The position numbers and the translations under genes were made by a program. DNA of 64,000 nucleotides from Actinoplanes utahensis (lineage in GTDB: Bacteria; Actinomycetota; Actinomycetes; Mycobacteriales; Micromonosporaceae): assembly GCF_016862455.1 (NCBI RefSeq), contig NZ_BOMZ01000035.1, positions 62,001 to 126,000 of the forward strand, written 5' to 3'. Shown in pieces: positions 1-9,982 of this stretch (positions within the stretch are counted from its first letter, which is position 1; each line of letters starts with the position of its first letter). The notes below the pieces were generated by a model. The model made no database searches. It worked only from the letters and a program-made list of their open reading frames with translations, and had not been told where the DNA came from.

Positions 1-47
1 CATCGGGCCACCAGCTTCGGGCGATCTTGTTGCTCACCCCTACAAAA

Positions 48-1478
48 CTAGAGGTACGCGCGCAACCTGTTCGCCAGCAGATCACCGCGGACCCCGGAGT
101 TGGGACAGCCGCCGAAGTGGTGCAACGCCACCACCTTGTTGGTGGCCCGGGAGATGACCGGCGATCCGGACGACCCGCCCGCGGTGTCACAGAAGTACGA
201 GACGTCGGAGTGGGCCGCGTACCCCGTGTAGTCGGGGTTGTCGACCGCGCAGTTGCCGGCCGCCTCGCCCTGGCTGCCGGCGATCCGGGCCGGTTCGCCG
301 GCGGGGTGCTGCGGCACGTACAGCGTCTGACCCCGGCGCGGGCGGGCGGTGTCCAGGGTGAGGTACCCGAACTTCTGCACCGACTCGAAGCCGTCGACGG
401 TGAAGAGCGTGTAGTCGTACGTCTTGTCGGTGCTGAGCACCTGGTCACCCCACACCTTGGTGGGCTTGAAGACGTCGAACCCGCCGCACTTGGCGCACTG
501 GTAGTTGAACCAGACCTCGGTGTCGTACGCCTCGTCGGAGGTGGTCAGGCAGTGGTTGTTGGTGATCATGCGGTTCTTGGCGCCGACCCGCCAGCCGGTG
601 CACAGCTCGGTGCCGTTGATCAGGAGCCGGGCGATCGCTTTCGACTTGGTGTAGGCGGCCGGATCGCTCGACTCGTAGCAGACCGCGTCGGTGGAGGTGT
701 CGCTGCCGCAGACCGACTCCTCCCGGCCGGGCCCGGCCGGGAGCCGCTTCGCCGACTCCCGTCGCGTCTCCAGCGTCTCCCGCCGGTCGCCGCGGGCGAC
801 CTTGTCCACGCCCACCCCCAACCCGCCGAGGACGTCACCGGCGCCCAGCGGGTTGACCTTGCGGTGCACCTCGACGACGGCGGTGTCACCGGTGATCGAC
901 ATGGCCCAGCGGCCGTCGGCGTCGCTCTCGTAGCGGTACGACTCGGTGCCCGCCGGGTTCGACACGGTCACGTAGTCGCCGGGCAGCATGGTGAGCCGGT
1001 CGAAGTGCAGCTTCACATAGGACGCGCCGGGGTAGGCGAACTCCTGCCGCTGCGGTCCCGCGAGGTATCCGAGCAGCTTGTCGACCTCGAACAGCCGGCC
1101 GATCCGCTCGCGTCCGGTACCGCGGGTGGTCGCCGACTCGAGCGGCCGGGTCCTCGCCGTCTCGCCCGTGGCGGCCGTGCCGCCCGTTACGCCCGGTCGG
1201 GCATCCGTTGCGGACTGCGGGGCGGACGGGGAGATCGAGGCGGGGGTGATCGACGGTGCCGGTGAGGCTGCCGTGGTCCGAGGGGCGGCACGGCGCGCGG
1301 CGGGCGCCGTCGAGGCGACCCCGTGTTCGGTGACCGGGGTCCGCGCGACCGGAGCCGCCGCCGGCCGGGCGGTTTCGGCCGCGCCGTCATCGGTACCCGC
1401 CGACGCCACCACCCCGGCCACACCGGCCAGGGCCAGCGCGGCGCACGTTCCGATGACGATGCCTGTCTTGCGTCGCAT
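48..1478 (-). CDS. Secreted trypsin-like serine peptidase
   Basis: A 476-residue exported endopeptidase. An N-terminal signal/anchor (MRRKTG then a hydrophobic run to about residue 27) is followed by a low-complexity Ala/Pro/Thr linker (about 30-120), a middle region, and a chymotrypsin-fold domain from about 275. The catalytic triad is visible as H309 (TNNHC), D355 (DYTLF) and S437 (GGSSGSP). Several cysteines suit disulphides outside the cell. The GSSGSP form recalls lysyl/glutamyl endopeptidase-like actinobacterial enzymes rather than classic GDSGGP trypsins. The ATG at 1478 is preceded by a GGGAG Shine-Dalgarno and puts the signal peptide at the N-terminus; upstream extension of the frame is antisense to the next gene. 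Substrate is unknown. Confidence 0.85.
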   Translation of the reverse strand: MRRKTGIVIGTCAALALAGVAGVVASAGTDDGAAETARPAAAPVARTPVTEHGVASTAPAARRAAPRTTAASPAPSITPASISPSAPQSATDARPGVTGGTAATGETARTRPLESATTRGTGRERIGRLFEVDKLLGYLAGPQRQEFAYPGASYVKLHFDRLTMLPGDYVTVSNPAGTESYRYESDADGRWAMSITGDTAVVEVHRKVNPLGAGDVLGGLGVGVDKVARGDRRETLETRRESAKRLPAGPGREESVCGSDTSTDAVCYESSDPAAYTKSKAIARLLINGTELCTGWRVGAKNRMITNNHCLTTSDEAYDTEVWFNYQCAKCGGFDVFKPTKVWGDQVLSTDKTYDYTLFTVDGFESVQKFGYLTLDTARPRRGQTLYVPQHPAGEPARIAGSQGEAAGNCAVDNPDYTGYAAHSDVSYFCDTAGGSSGSPVISRATNKVVALHHFGGCPNSGVRGDLLANRLRAYL

Positions 1479-1568
1479 GCCACTCCCGTACGTCGTGGGC
1501 CGTTTCGCACCTGTGTAACGAGCCACCTCCGGCCACGACGCGCCGAAGAACCCGGCACACTTGAGTCC

Positions 1569-2789
1569 GTGCGCATCACCTCCGCCCTCATCGACCCCGC
1601 GCTGCTGGACCTGCCGTGGCACATCCCGCTGGAGGACTGGCCGGCCGATCATCTGGTCGCGCTGCCCCAGGGCATCTCGCGGCACATCGTCCGGTTCGTC
1701 AGGCTCAACGGCGTCGTCTACGCGATGAAGGAGACCCGCGAGCGGATCGCCGAGAGGGAGTACAACCTGCTCCGCGCCCTCGAGCGGATCGACTTCCCGG
1801 CCGTGCAGGCGGTCGCCATCGCCACCGACCGGCTCACCCCGGAGGGTGAGCCGCTGGAGACCGTGCTGGTGACCCGGCACCTGCAGTTCTCGCTGCCCTA
1901 TCGGGCGCTGTTCTCCCGGGTGCTGCGGCCGGAGACGATGAACCGGCTGCTCGACGCTCTCGCCGCCCTGGTCGTGCGGATGCACCTGACCGGCTTCTCC
2001 TGGGGCGACTGCTCGCTGTCGAACACGCTGTTCCGGCGGGACGCGGGCGCCTTCGCCGCCTATCTGGTGGACGCCGAGACCGGCAACCTCCATCCGAAAC
2101 TGTCCGAGGGCCAGCGCAGTGAGGACATCGAGATCCTGCGGCTGAACATCTTCGGCGAGTGCCTGGACCTGCAGGCCGCCGAGCTGCTGCACGAGTCGAT
2201 CGACCCGGAGGCGGTGGTCGACGACATCGTGGCGCGGTACGAACGGCTCTGGCACGAGGTCACCTACGAGCAGGAGGTGTCGCGGGACTCCCGGCACCAC
2301 ATCGAGCGGCGGATCCGGCGGCTCAACGAGCTCGGCTTCGACGTGGCCGAGGTGAGCATGTCCACGTCGGACGACGGCGGATATCTGGTACGCCCGAAGG
2401 TCGTCGACGCCGGTTACCACACTCGCCGGCTGATGCGGCTGACCGGCCTGGACGCCGAGGAGAACCAGGCCCGGCAGCTGCTCAACGACCTCGACGCGTA
2501 CCGGGCGGAGAGCCACCTGAAGGACGAGCAGCAGGCCGCGCACCGCTGGCTGACCGAGGTCTTCGAGCCGGTGGTCCGGGCGGTCCCGGCCAACATGCGC
2601 CGCAAGCTGGAGCCGCAGGAGATCTTCTCCCAGATCATCCAGCACAAGTGGCTGCTCTCCGAGAAGGCCGGCCGCGACGTCGGGATGGGCCCGGCCGTGA
2701 AGAGTTACCTCGACGACGTGCTGGTCAACAAGCCGGACGAGCAGGCCGTGCTGGGCGTCGAGGCGGACTCACTCAGCGGGACGATCTAG
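1569..2789 (+). CDS. DUF4032 domain-containing protein
   Basis: A 406-residue cytoplasmic protein that I recognise as the actinobacterial DUF4032 family (N-terminus ITSALIDPALLDLPWHIPLE). The first half resembles a lipopolysaccharide-kinase/RIO-like fold: AMKETRERIAEREYNLL fits a Lys/Glu nucleotide-binding pair, and FSWGDCSLSNTLF with LVDAETG fits catalytic and metal-binding loops. The C-terminal half is the helical DUF4032 domain. Kinase activity is an inference from these motifs; no substrate is known to me. A GTG start at 1569 is chosen because it matches the family N-terminus. The gene diverges from the protease, and its last 21 bases overlap the convergent channel-like gene. Confidence 0.8.
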   Translation: MRITSALIDPALLDLPWHIPLEDWPADHLVALPQGISRHIVRFVRLNGVVYAMKETRERIAEREYNLLRALERIDFPAVQAVAIATDRLTPEGEPLETVLVTRHLQFSLPYRALFSRVLRPETMNRLLDALAALVVRMHLTGFSWGDCSLSNTLFRRDAGAFAAYLVDAETGNLHPKLSEGQRSEDIEILRLNIFGECLDLQAAELLHESIDPEAVVDDIVARYERLWHEVTYEQEVSRDSRHHIERRIRRLNELGFDVAEVSMSTSDDGGYLVRPKVVDAGYHTRRLMRLTGLDAEENQARQLLNDLDAYRAESHLKDEQQAAHRWLTEVFEPVVRAVPANMRRKLEPQEIFSQIIQHKWLLSEKAGRDVGMGPAVKSYLDDVLVNKPDEQAVLGVEADSLSGTI

Positions 2790-4538
2790 CGGCGGGCTGG
2801 ACAGCTCGGCCAGCACCCGCAGCCCTTCCCGGCGGGCCACCACCAGGACCCGGTCGCCCTCGGCGAGCACCCGGCGCGGGTCCGGGCCCCAGTCGACCCA
2901 CTCCTCGCCCGCCGTCGACATGCCGATCACCCGCGCCTCGCCCGGATGGTCGGCGTGCTCCAGCGGCGCGCCGTCCAGGGGGGACAGTGGCGAGACGGTG
3001 ACCGTGGCGACCAGCACCGAGTGCCGGTCCACCGGGATGGTGGCGTGCACGTCGCGTTCCAGCACGGCGGCCGCGAACACCGGGGCGCAGATCCGGGACA
3101 CGCTGCGCGACGTGTTGATCTGGAAGGCCGACTCGACGCGCTGCGCGAAGTCGTCGTCGAAGAGCCGCAGCACCACCCGCAGGTCGTCGTGGGTGACCCG
3201 GGACTGCAGGGCCGCCTGCAGGTTGACCCGGTCGTCGGTGGAGAGCACGACCAGTGCACGGCACGTGTCGATCGAGGCGGCCTGCAGCGTCTGCGGCGCC
3301 GAGGCGTCGCCCACGATCACCGGCACACCGCGCTTCCGGGCGGTCTTCACACCGAGGGCGTCGGCGACGCGGTCGATCGCGACGACCCGCAGCCCCAGGT
3401 CGGTGAGCTGGCGCAGCACCTGCGTGCCGACGTTGCCGAGCCCGACCAGCACGATGTGGTCACGCAGCACCCCGGCGATCCGGCCCTGGTTCAGCGCCAG
3501 CCGCGCGTTCACCATGCCGTCCACCACTGCGGCGGTGATCAGCGGGATCAGCGCCAGCCCGGCGATGGTCAGCACGAGTTGCGCCGCCTGAGCGACCGGG
3601 TTGCGATCCACCTCCACATCGGACGAGCCGACCGCGGTCAGCAGCGTCATGTAGATCGACTCCCAGAGCCCGTGTCCGCCCTCGTCGAACCGGGCGAGCA
3701 CCAGGCCGGCGAGCAGGGTGGTGGCCAGCGTGATCAGCACCGCGATGCCGAGTTTGCGGTTGAGCGCGGCCCGCACCGCCCGCCCGATCGCGCGCAGCGG
3801 GTGACGGCGGCGACCGGCCCGGGCGAGCAGGCGGCGGGTCACGTCCTCGTTCGCGGGGCGCCCGGCTGCCTCGGCGAGCACCAGGTCGGACGGCGACGCC
3901 TGCGCCTTCCCCGGTTCGGCGGGCAGGACGTTCACCTCACCGTCCGCGCCGGCGGTGGTCAGGGTGGCGACCACCAGTCCCTCGGGGACGTCCTTGCGGT
4001 GGGCGACATAGAGGGTACGGCCGGAGTGCCGGAAGTGGGTCGGCGCGACCTCACCGAGTGCCGCCGCGACGAAGGCGGGTGCGGCCATCTCGGCGTCCGA
4101 CAGCACCGCACAGTCCGGGAAGAGCCGGGCCACACTCTTGCCGAGGGCCGTGTTGAACATCCGCACCACCACGCGCAGTTCCGCCTCGACCTCGCGGGCG
4201 CAGAGCGCGGCGTGCAGGTTGACCACGTCGTCCGGCATCACCAGGGCGAGCGCGGTGGCCCCGTCCAGGCCGGCCTCGCGGAAGGTCCGCTCGTCCAGCC
4301 GGTCGGCTTTGCGCCACGCCACGCCCCGATCGGCGAGGGACGCGATGTCGGGCACGTCGGGCCGGATCCGGTGCGGAGTGATCACCGTGATGCGGATCCG
4401 GTGCCGGGAGTTGGCGAGTTCCTCGGCGAGGGTGAAGACCAGCGCATCGGCGCCGCACAACACCAGGTGAGGCCGACTGTCCTCATCGGACTCTGCACGG
4501 TTGTGGATCTTTTCGATCGGCACGGCACTCACGTTCAC
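2769..4538 (-). CDS. Two-RCK-domain ion-channel-like membrane protein
   Basis: A 589-residue protein with a TrkA-N/RCK-like domain (about 24-160), a basic linker, two membrane segments (about 263-282 and 317-340) flanking a pore-helix-like stretch (291-308), then a second RCK/Rossmann domain with GLGNVG at 366-371. The arrangement resembles Kch/CASTOR-type K+ channels. The segment where a TVGYGD filter would lie reads TAVGSSDVE, so K+ selectivity cannot be assumed. NAD(H) or another ligand may bind the GxGxxG site. The start at 4538 is GTG; a second in-frame GTG at 4532 lies 8 bases after a TACGAT -10-like hexamer (4541-4546) and may be a leaderless start. The 3' end overlaps the DUF4032 gene by 21 bases. 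Confidence 0.75.
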   Translation of the reverse strand: MNVSAVPIEKIHNRAESDEDSRPHLVLCGADALVFTLAEELANSRHRIRITVITPHRIRPDVPDIASLADRGVAWRKADRLDERTFREAGLDGATALALVMPDDVVNLHAALCAREVEAELRVVVRMFNTALGKSVARLFPDCAVLSDAEMAAPAFVAAALGEVAPTHFRHSGRTLYVAHRKDVPEGLVVATLTTAGADGEVNVLPAEPGKAQASPSDLVLAEAAGRPANEDVTRRLLARAGRRRHPLRAIGRAVRAALNRKLGIAVLITLATTLLAGLVLARFDEGGHGLWESIYMTLLTAVGSSDVEVDRNPVAQAAQLVLTIAGLALIPLITAAVVDGMVNARLALNQGRIAGVLRDHIVLVGLGNVGTQVLRQLTDLGLRVVAIDRVADALGVKTARKRGVPVIVGDASAPQTLQAASIDTCRALVVLSTDDRVNLQAALQSRVTHDDLRVVLRLFDDDFAQRVESAFQINTSRSVSRICAPVFAAAVLERDVHATIPVDRHSVLVATVTVSPLSPLDGAPLEHADHPGEARVIGMSTAGEEWVDWGPDPRRVLAEGDRVLVVARREGLRVLAELSSPPLDRPAE

Positions 4539-4655
4539 GAATCGTAGTCAACCGAAACCGCCTCGTGGGAACGCTCGTTGCCCCATCCGACACCTTATGT
4601 CCGACTTGGTGGGTATCGACCGAACCCATCGTCCGATGTGGCCAGGAGAAGATCA

Positions 4656-5759
4656 GTGCGCAAGTTGTGGTGTGCCGGAGCAATCGCCGGCGGAGTCCTG
4701 CTCCTCACTGCGGCGCCCGCTCAGGCGGACGTCGAACCCGCACCCGGAAAGGCCCCGGGCGCCCTCAGCACCGCCCTCGGATACGCGTTCGAGCCGACGA
4801 ACGACTGGCGGCTGGGAACCCCGCTCGCCTCCGACCCGCTCAGCGGCCAGCCGCTGGGCGCCGGTCCGGTCCTGCAGGTCGAACCCGGCCGGGACCGGGC
4901 CCTGCTCCAGGTCGGCCGGCGCAACGACGTGGTCCGCAACGGCACCGTGGTCCAGGAGCACACCGGCACCGGGAAGACCAAGGGCGGCAAGGCCACCGAC
5001 CGGCCGCTCATGCCCGCCGCCGACGTGATCCGCACCGTCCCGCGCAGCGCCCAGGCACCGGCCGGCCCGCTCGGCGGCGTACCGGTCCACGGCGTGCCGA
5101 TGCCGCTCGCCGGCCAGGACATGCGGGTGGTGAACGTGCCGGTGGACGGGCTCGTCGGCCGGCTCAGCGGGCTCACCCCGTCCGGCTCGTCCACGGGCGG
5201 GTTCGTGCCCGTCGCCCCGGCCGGCGCACCGGGGACCCGTACGCCGTCGCCGGACGAGCGCCCGATCGCCCCGCGGCTGGAGAACCGACAGTCCGACTAC
5301 CCGCTGCTCGGCGGTCTCGCCGGCGCCCTGCCGGTGATCCCCCGCCAGGTCGCCGACGTGCAGAGCGAGTTCTCCGGCATGCCGATGGGCGGCGAACCCG
5401 TGTGGGCGGCCCGTTCCGCCGAGCCCACCCCGGACGACGGCGCCATCCCGGCGGCCTCGGCCCCGGCCTCCCCGGCCCCGGACGCCCCGGCCCCGGCCAC
5501 CGACGCCCCGATGACCGGCGAACCCGCCACCGGCGCCCCGGCCACGGACGCTCCAGCCACCGACGGGCCGACGGCTGACGGCCCGGCGGCTGACAGCCCG
5601 GTCACCGATGCTCCGTCCACCCCGGCGACCACCTCCGGCAGCGCCACCCTGGTCCCGTCCACCCAGCCGTCCGCGCCCGGCGGCTTCGCGGCCGGCGTCG
5701 ACGACCCGCGCCTGCACGAGGAGCCCGTCGACGGTTTCGTGAACCGCGCCAAGCAGTAG
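4656..5759 (+). CDS. Secreted Pro/Ala/Thr-rich protein of unknown function
   Basis: A 367-residue exported protein. A signal peptide (VRKLWCAGAIAGG to AQA, cleavage near residue 25) is followed by a region with no domain I recognise and a C-terminal tail from about residue 240 made of Asp-Ala-Pro-Ala-Thr repeats (TDAPATDGPTADGPAADSP). No cell-wall sorting motif or membrane anchor is visible. The GTG at 4656 is chosen over upstream starts because AGGAGA lies 8 bases before it and it places the signal peptide correctly. It stands alone and is followed by a strong hairpin terminator. Confidence 0.7.
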   Translation: MRKLWCAGAIAGGVLLLTAAPAQADVEPAPGKAPGALSTALGYAFEPTNDWRLGTPLASDPLSGQPLGAGPVLQVEPGRDRALLQVGRRNDVVRNGTVVQEHTGTGKTKGGKATDRPLMPAADVIRTVPRSAQAPAGPLGGVPVHGVPMPLAGQDMRVVNVPVDGLVGRLSGLTPSGSSTGGFVPVAPAGAPGTRTPSPDERPIAPRLENRQSDYPLLGGLAGALPVIPRQVADVQSEFSGMPMGGEPVWAARSAEPTPDDGAIPAASAPASPAPDAPAPATDAPMTGEPATGAPATDAPATDGPTADGPAADSPVTDAPSTPATTSGSATLVPSTQPSAPGGFAAGVDDPRLHEEPVDGFVNRAKQ

Positions 5760-5772
5760 CCGTTCCTGCCGG

Positions 5773-5807
5773 GAGCGCGCGCCGTGACGTCCACACGGCG
5801 CGCGCTC
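5773..5807 (+). terminator. Perfect 14-bp stem terminator hairpin
   Basis: GAGCGCGCGCCGTG at 5773-5786 pairs perfectly with 5794-5807 around a 7-base loop. It begins 14 bases after the stop of the Pro/Ala-rich secreted protein gene. There is no U-tract, which is usual in high-GC actinomycetes. Confidence 0.6.
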
Positions 5808-5868
5808 TCGCACGTCCGGGGTGGGTGATTCCGTGGCCGGCGACGGCGGGGGCGCGGAGAATTCAGGG

Positions 5869-6354
5869 ATGCAGACATTTCTGCCGGATCCGGATTTCCT
5901 GGCCAGCGCGCGGGCGCTGGACACCAAGCGGCTCGGCAAGCAGCGGGTCGAGACGATTCAGGTGCTGCGCGGGCTGACGGTGGCGGGGTACGGCTGGCGG
6001 CACCATCCCGCGGTCAAGATGTGGCACGGGTACGAGGAGGCCCTGGTCCGTTACGGCCTGGACATGTGCGCGGTCTGGGTCGACGCCGGCAACGCCGACA
6101 CCTGCGCGGACACGCTGCGCGCGGACGTACGGACGACGGCCGGCATCGAAGTGATCCGCTCCCAGCAGGCGCTCGGGGAGGCCGGCCATCTCCCGCCCTG
6201 GCTCGGCGATCCGGCCCTGCACCTGAGCCACCGGTCGGCGCTGGTTCGCAAGGACCCGGCCTTCTACCGTCCGGTGTTCGGTGACGACGTCCCCGACGAT
6301 CTGCCGTACGTGTGGCCCGCCTCCGACCGACCCCCGACTCTCGTCCCGTCCTGA
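5869..6354 (+). CDS. MSMEG_6728 family protein (Pyr_excise-like)
   Basis: A 161-residue protein whose opening (MQTFLPDPDFLASARALDT, KRLGKQRVETIQVLRGL, WRHHPAVKMWHGYEEAL) I recognise as the MSMEG_6728/TIGR02328 group. The group is distantly related to T4 endonuclease V (pyrimidine-dimer glycosylase). The conserved basic KRLGKQR segment and HHPAV...W residues are present. DNA-repair activity is known for the phage relative but not shown for this bacterial group. The ATG at 5869 fits the family start. It is monocistronic by position and convergent with the GNAT gene. Confidence 0.75.
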   Translation: MQTFLPDPDFLASARALDTKRLGKQRVETIQVLRGLTVAGYGWRHHPAVKMWHGYEEALVRYGLDMCAVWVDAGNADTCADTLRADVRTTAGIEVIRSQQALGEAGHLPPWLGDPALHLSHRSALVRKDPAFYRPVFGDDVPDDLPYVWPASDRPPTLVPS

Positions 6355-6445
6355 CCGGCCGCGTGGGTGGTTCGGGCGCGTTCGACGGCCGAAACCGCCC
6401 ACACGAAAAGCACGGACCGTAAGCGCCGCCTCGGCCCGGCGGCCG

Positions 6446-6541
6446 CGTTTCGGTCGTCGGTGTCGCCTGCCTCGCGTGGAGTAGACGGGACGGGATGGTT
6501 GCGGTCGGGGGCTGCGCACGGCGTACCAGAAAAGGGTTTCA
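6446..6541 (+). repeat. Intergenic repeat family, copy A
   Basis: About 95 bp between the convergent MSMEG_6728 and GNAT genes. It shares ordered blocks with 31866-31960 (inverted) and 40531-40599: GCGTTTCGGTC, then GCCTCGCG, then after 45 bases CGTACCAGAAAAGGG. The end of the repeat covers the stop codon of the GNAT gene (TCA at 6539-6541). The remaining intergenic bases (6355-6445) show nothing else I can name. Confidence 0.6.
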
Positions 6542-6949
6542 GAAGTTCCAGGAAAGCATGGTGAAGGACATCTCCTCAGCAGCGCCGGCCCGGCGGTAGG
6601 TGGCGAGGGCCGCCTCGTTGTCCGCGTCGGTCGCCACCCACATGCCGTAGCACCCCTTCTCACGGGCCAGCGTGGCCAGGGCCTCGACCAGCGCCGCGCC
6701 GACGCCCTGGAGCCGGGCGACCGGCGCCACCCCGAGCTCGTACAGGAACATCTCGGTGCCCTTGTCCGGGTGGGTGGTCTCCACGCCGGTGACCATGCCG
6801 ATCGGGCGGTCCGCGTCGTCGTAGGCGAGCAGCAGGTGGTGGGTGGGGTCGGTGAGGAAACGCCGGGTCGCCGCCTCGAGGGGTGGGGTGTCGAAGAGAT
6901 CCGCAGCCCGGTGGACCTCGGCTTCGGCGGTTACCCGTTCGATGCGCAT
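6539..6949 (-). CDS. GNAT family N-acetyltransferase
   Basis: A 136-residue single-domain GNAT fold. Motif A with the acetyl-CoA pyrophosphate-binding loop is seen as LGVAPVARLQGVGAAL (Q/RxxGxG/A), and the C-terminal half has the usual ATDADNEAALATYRRAGA. The acceptor (small molecule, peptide or antibiotic) cannot be told from sequence. The ATG at 6949 follows a TATCGT -10 hexamer by 6 bases, so the mRNA is probably leaderless. It is transcribed away from the neighbouring beta-propeller gene. Confidence 0.85.
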   Translation of the reverse strand: MRIERVTAEAEVHRAADLFDTPPLEAATRRFLTDPTHHLLLAYDDADRPIGMVTGVETTHPDKGTEMFLYELGVAPVARLQGVGAALVEALATLAREKGCYGMWVATDADNEAALATYRRAGAAEEMSFTMLSWNF

Positions 6950-6955
6950 GACGCC

Positions 6956-6961
6956 ACGATA
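6956..6961 (-). promoter_or_regulatory. -10 element for a leaderless GNAT mRNA
   Basis: TATCGT (TANNNT consensus) on the minus strand ends 6 bases before the ATG at 6949, the geometry of an actinobacterial leaderless promoter. No convincing -35 is seen. Confidence 0.4.
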
Positions 6962-7045
6962 ACCAGGGACGTATCGCGACTCACCACTGGTTTTCGGCGA
7001 CCGCGTCGACCCGCTCGGCGGACTGATCATCGACGGGTGACTCGG

Positions 7046-7051
7046 TAGCAT
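7046..7051 (+). promoter_or_regulatory. -10 element upstream of beta-propeller gene
   Basis: TAGCAT lies 8 bases before an in-frame GTG at 7060. The transcript could start leaderless at that GTG, or supply the GGAGAGAGG Shine-Dalgarno for the ATG at 7084. This decides between two starts 24 bases apart. Confidence 0.4.
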
Positions 7052-7083
7052 GACGGGCCGTGGCGGCGGAGAGAGGCGGGGAC

Positions 7084-8709
7084 ATGGCGGATCCGGGCGA
7101 CGAGACCGAGCAGGAGCCCGCCCGTTTCGCGCCGGGAGTGTCCGAGGCGGCCACGCCGACACCGACCCCGGCGACCGTGCCGCAGCCCCCGGCCGACGTC
7201 GATCCCGGGCAGGAGCCGACCGCCCGGGTGGAGGTTCATCAGTACGCGACGCCGGTCGACCCGTGGGCCGTCGCCGAGGCCGCCGCGATCGCCGCCGGCG
7301 GAAAACCCAGTTTCGAGGCGCCCCCGTCCACTCCCGGCGCCACCTGGACCGTGCTCGGCGCCACCGAACCCACCGCGGAGGAGCCGGAGCCGCCCCGGCG
7401 GACCCGCCGCATGGTGACCGCCGGCATCGCCGGCCTGCTCGTGGCCGCGGTCGCCGTCGCGGCGACGGTGTATTTCTGGCCACGCTACCCGGCCCTCGAC
7501 TTCCACACCGTCGAGCAGATCAAGGCGATCACCCCGCGGACGCCGATCACCTCGGCCTTCGTCGACGCCGAGGTCCTCGGGGACCGGGCCTACTTCGCCA
7601 GCGCCGACGACCAGGACGAACTGCACGTGGTCGCCGCCGACACCGGCCGCGGCGACAAGGCGCTGTGGGAGAAGAGCGCCGGAAAGGCGAAACTCTGGGA
7701 GTCGATGGCGGTGACCCCGTCGGTGGTGGCGCTCTTCTCCGGGATGGACTCCACCACCGGGACCAAGAAGATCGTGGTGCTGGACGCCGCGGACGGCGAT
7801 CTCCTCTGGGAGAAGCCGCTCGACTACTACGACGAGGTGCTGCTCGGCGCCGAGACCGCGGTCTGGTCGGATCGGGCGGGCGAGCGGCTCGTCGGCCTCG
7901 GGCTCACCGACGGTGCGGAGAAATGGCAGGACGTCGACCCGGACGGCACCGTGGTCCGCCCGGTGCTGACCGCGAAGGACCTGGCCGGGCCGGCCGGCAC
8001 CGCGGGGCGGCTCTTCGCGCCGGATCTGGCCGACGACGAACGGATCGTCCAGTTCGACAGCGACCGGACCGTCAAGGTCCGCGACATCGACTCCGGCAAC
8101 ATCCTGCAGGAACGCACGGACGTGGCCTCCACCAGCGAGAAGACCGTCGCCTACGACGGGCGGCTGTTCGTGCTGGAGGTCGGGACCACCAAACGGATCT
8201 TCGAGTACGACCTGGCGAACCTCGCCGCCAACCCGGGCACCGTGCACAGCGCCGCCTCGACCGACGACATCGACGGGCTCGTCCCGTGCGGCAAGCTGCT
8301 CTGCTTCATCCAGAAGCCGGGGTACGACAGGAAGATTGCCAAGGTGTACGCGGTCGGCGGCGAAGGAACCTGGAACGCCGACGCCCCGAACGTGGACAGT
8401 CTCGTCGCCGTCGGCGACCGGGGCGTGCTCGCCAACACCGACGAGGACAGCACCCTGTTCCTGGACGGCGAACCGGCCTGGACCTGGCCGGGCGTGGCGG
8501 TCCGGCTGGACGCCGCCAACGTGCTCCGGTTCGCCTCCCCGCTGACCGGTTCGGTGGGCGACCAGTCCCTGTCCGGTGTGCACCTCGGCGACAAGCCGGT
8601 CGAGTTGAGCCTGATGCGCGACGTCCGATCGGGCACCTGCGCCTGGAACACCGCGGTGCTGGCCTGCGCGACCGGCGAGAAGTACGTCGTCTACTCGTTC
8701 GCGGACTGA
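7084..8709 (+). CDS. Membrane-anchored PQQ-like beta-propeller protein
   Basis: About 541 residues with a cytoplasmic acidic, Pro-rich N-terminus (1-105), a basic stop (RRTRR) and one membrane helix (about 112-132, AGIAGLLVAAVAVAATV). An extracytoplasmic domain of repeated VVAADTG..LWEK / VLDAADGDLLWEK blades follows, typical of PQQ-binding-like quinoprotein folds. No tryptophan-docking motif complete enough to claim PQQ binding is present. It is one of three such proteins in the window (also 10074-11189 and 19723-21018). The start is uncertain: ATG 7084 has an SD, and GTG 7060 sits leaderless after TAGCAT. Confidence 0.75.
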   Translation: MADPGDETEQEPARFAPGVSEAATPTPTPATVPQPPADVDPGQEPTARVEVHQYATPVDPWAVAEAAAIAAGGKPSFEAPPSTPGATWTVLGATEPTAEEPEPPRRTRRMVTAGIAGLLVAAVAVAATVYFWPRYPALDFHTVEQIKAITPRTPITSAFVDAEVLGDRAYFASADDQDELHVVAADTGRGDKALWEKSAGKAKLWESMAVTPSVVALFSGMDSTTGTKKIVVLDAADGDLLWEKPLDYYDEVLLGAETAVWSDRAGERLVGLGLTDGAEKWQDVDPDGTVVRPVLTAKDLAGPAGTAGRLFAPDLADDERIVQFDSDRTVKVRDIDSGNILQERTDVASTSEKTVAYDGRLFVLEVGTTKRIFEYDLANLAANPGTVHSAASTDDIDGLVPCGKLLCFIQKPGYDRKIAKVYAVGGEGTWNADAPNVDSLVAVGDRGVLANTDEDSTLFLDGEPAWTWPGVAVRLDAANVLRFASPLTGSVGDQSLSGVHLGDKPVELSLMRDVRSGTCAWNTAVLACATGEKYVVYSFAD

Positions 8710-8710
8710 C

Positions 8711-8746
8711 GAAGCGGCCCCCCTTCCGTGGAAGAGGGGCCGCTTC
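8711..8746. terminator. Bidirectional terminator hairpin
   Basis: GAAGCGGCCCCCCTTCC pairs with GGAAGAGGGGCCGCTTC with one mismatch around a tiny loop, between the convergent beta-propeller gene and the ABC ATPase gene. Confidence 0.75.
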
Positions 8747-8755
8747 GGTTCAGCT

Positions 8756-9844
<1,089 letters not shown>

Positions 9845-9912
9845 GGTGAAACGACTTCCTTTCCACCGGCAGGAACGTGCCGGACGATCCGAGTAGAAGG
9901 AACTGCGTCGCC

Positions 9913-9941
9913 ACCGTATTTGTTTTCTGTCGCCCTGCCAA
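9913..9941 (-). promoter_or_regulatory. Sigma-70-type promoter of msiK
   Basis: On the minus strand TTGGCA (9936-9941) and TACGGT (9913-9918) are separated by 17 bases, giving a leader of about 60 bases before the msiK ATG. The spacer is unusually A-rich (CAGAAAACAAA). Confidence 0.6.
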
Positions 9942-9982
9942 GATGGCGATCGGATAACGGGACGTTATGCTGGGGGCCGTTC

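Noticed and set aside
48..2645. One 865-codon minus-strand frame joining the protease to sequence antisense to the DUF4032 gene
   Set aside because: The upstream half is antisense to a recognised family; the protease starts at 1478 with its own signal peptide and Shine-Dalgarno.
2946..4547. Long plus-strand frame opposite the channel-like gene
   Set aside because: It is an Arg/Gly/His-rich antisense shadow typical of high-GC DNA, while the minus strand encodes recognisable RCK domains.
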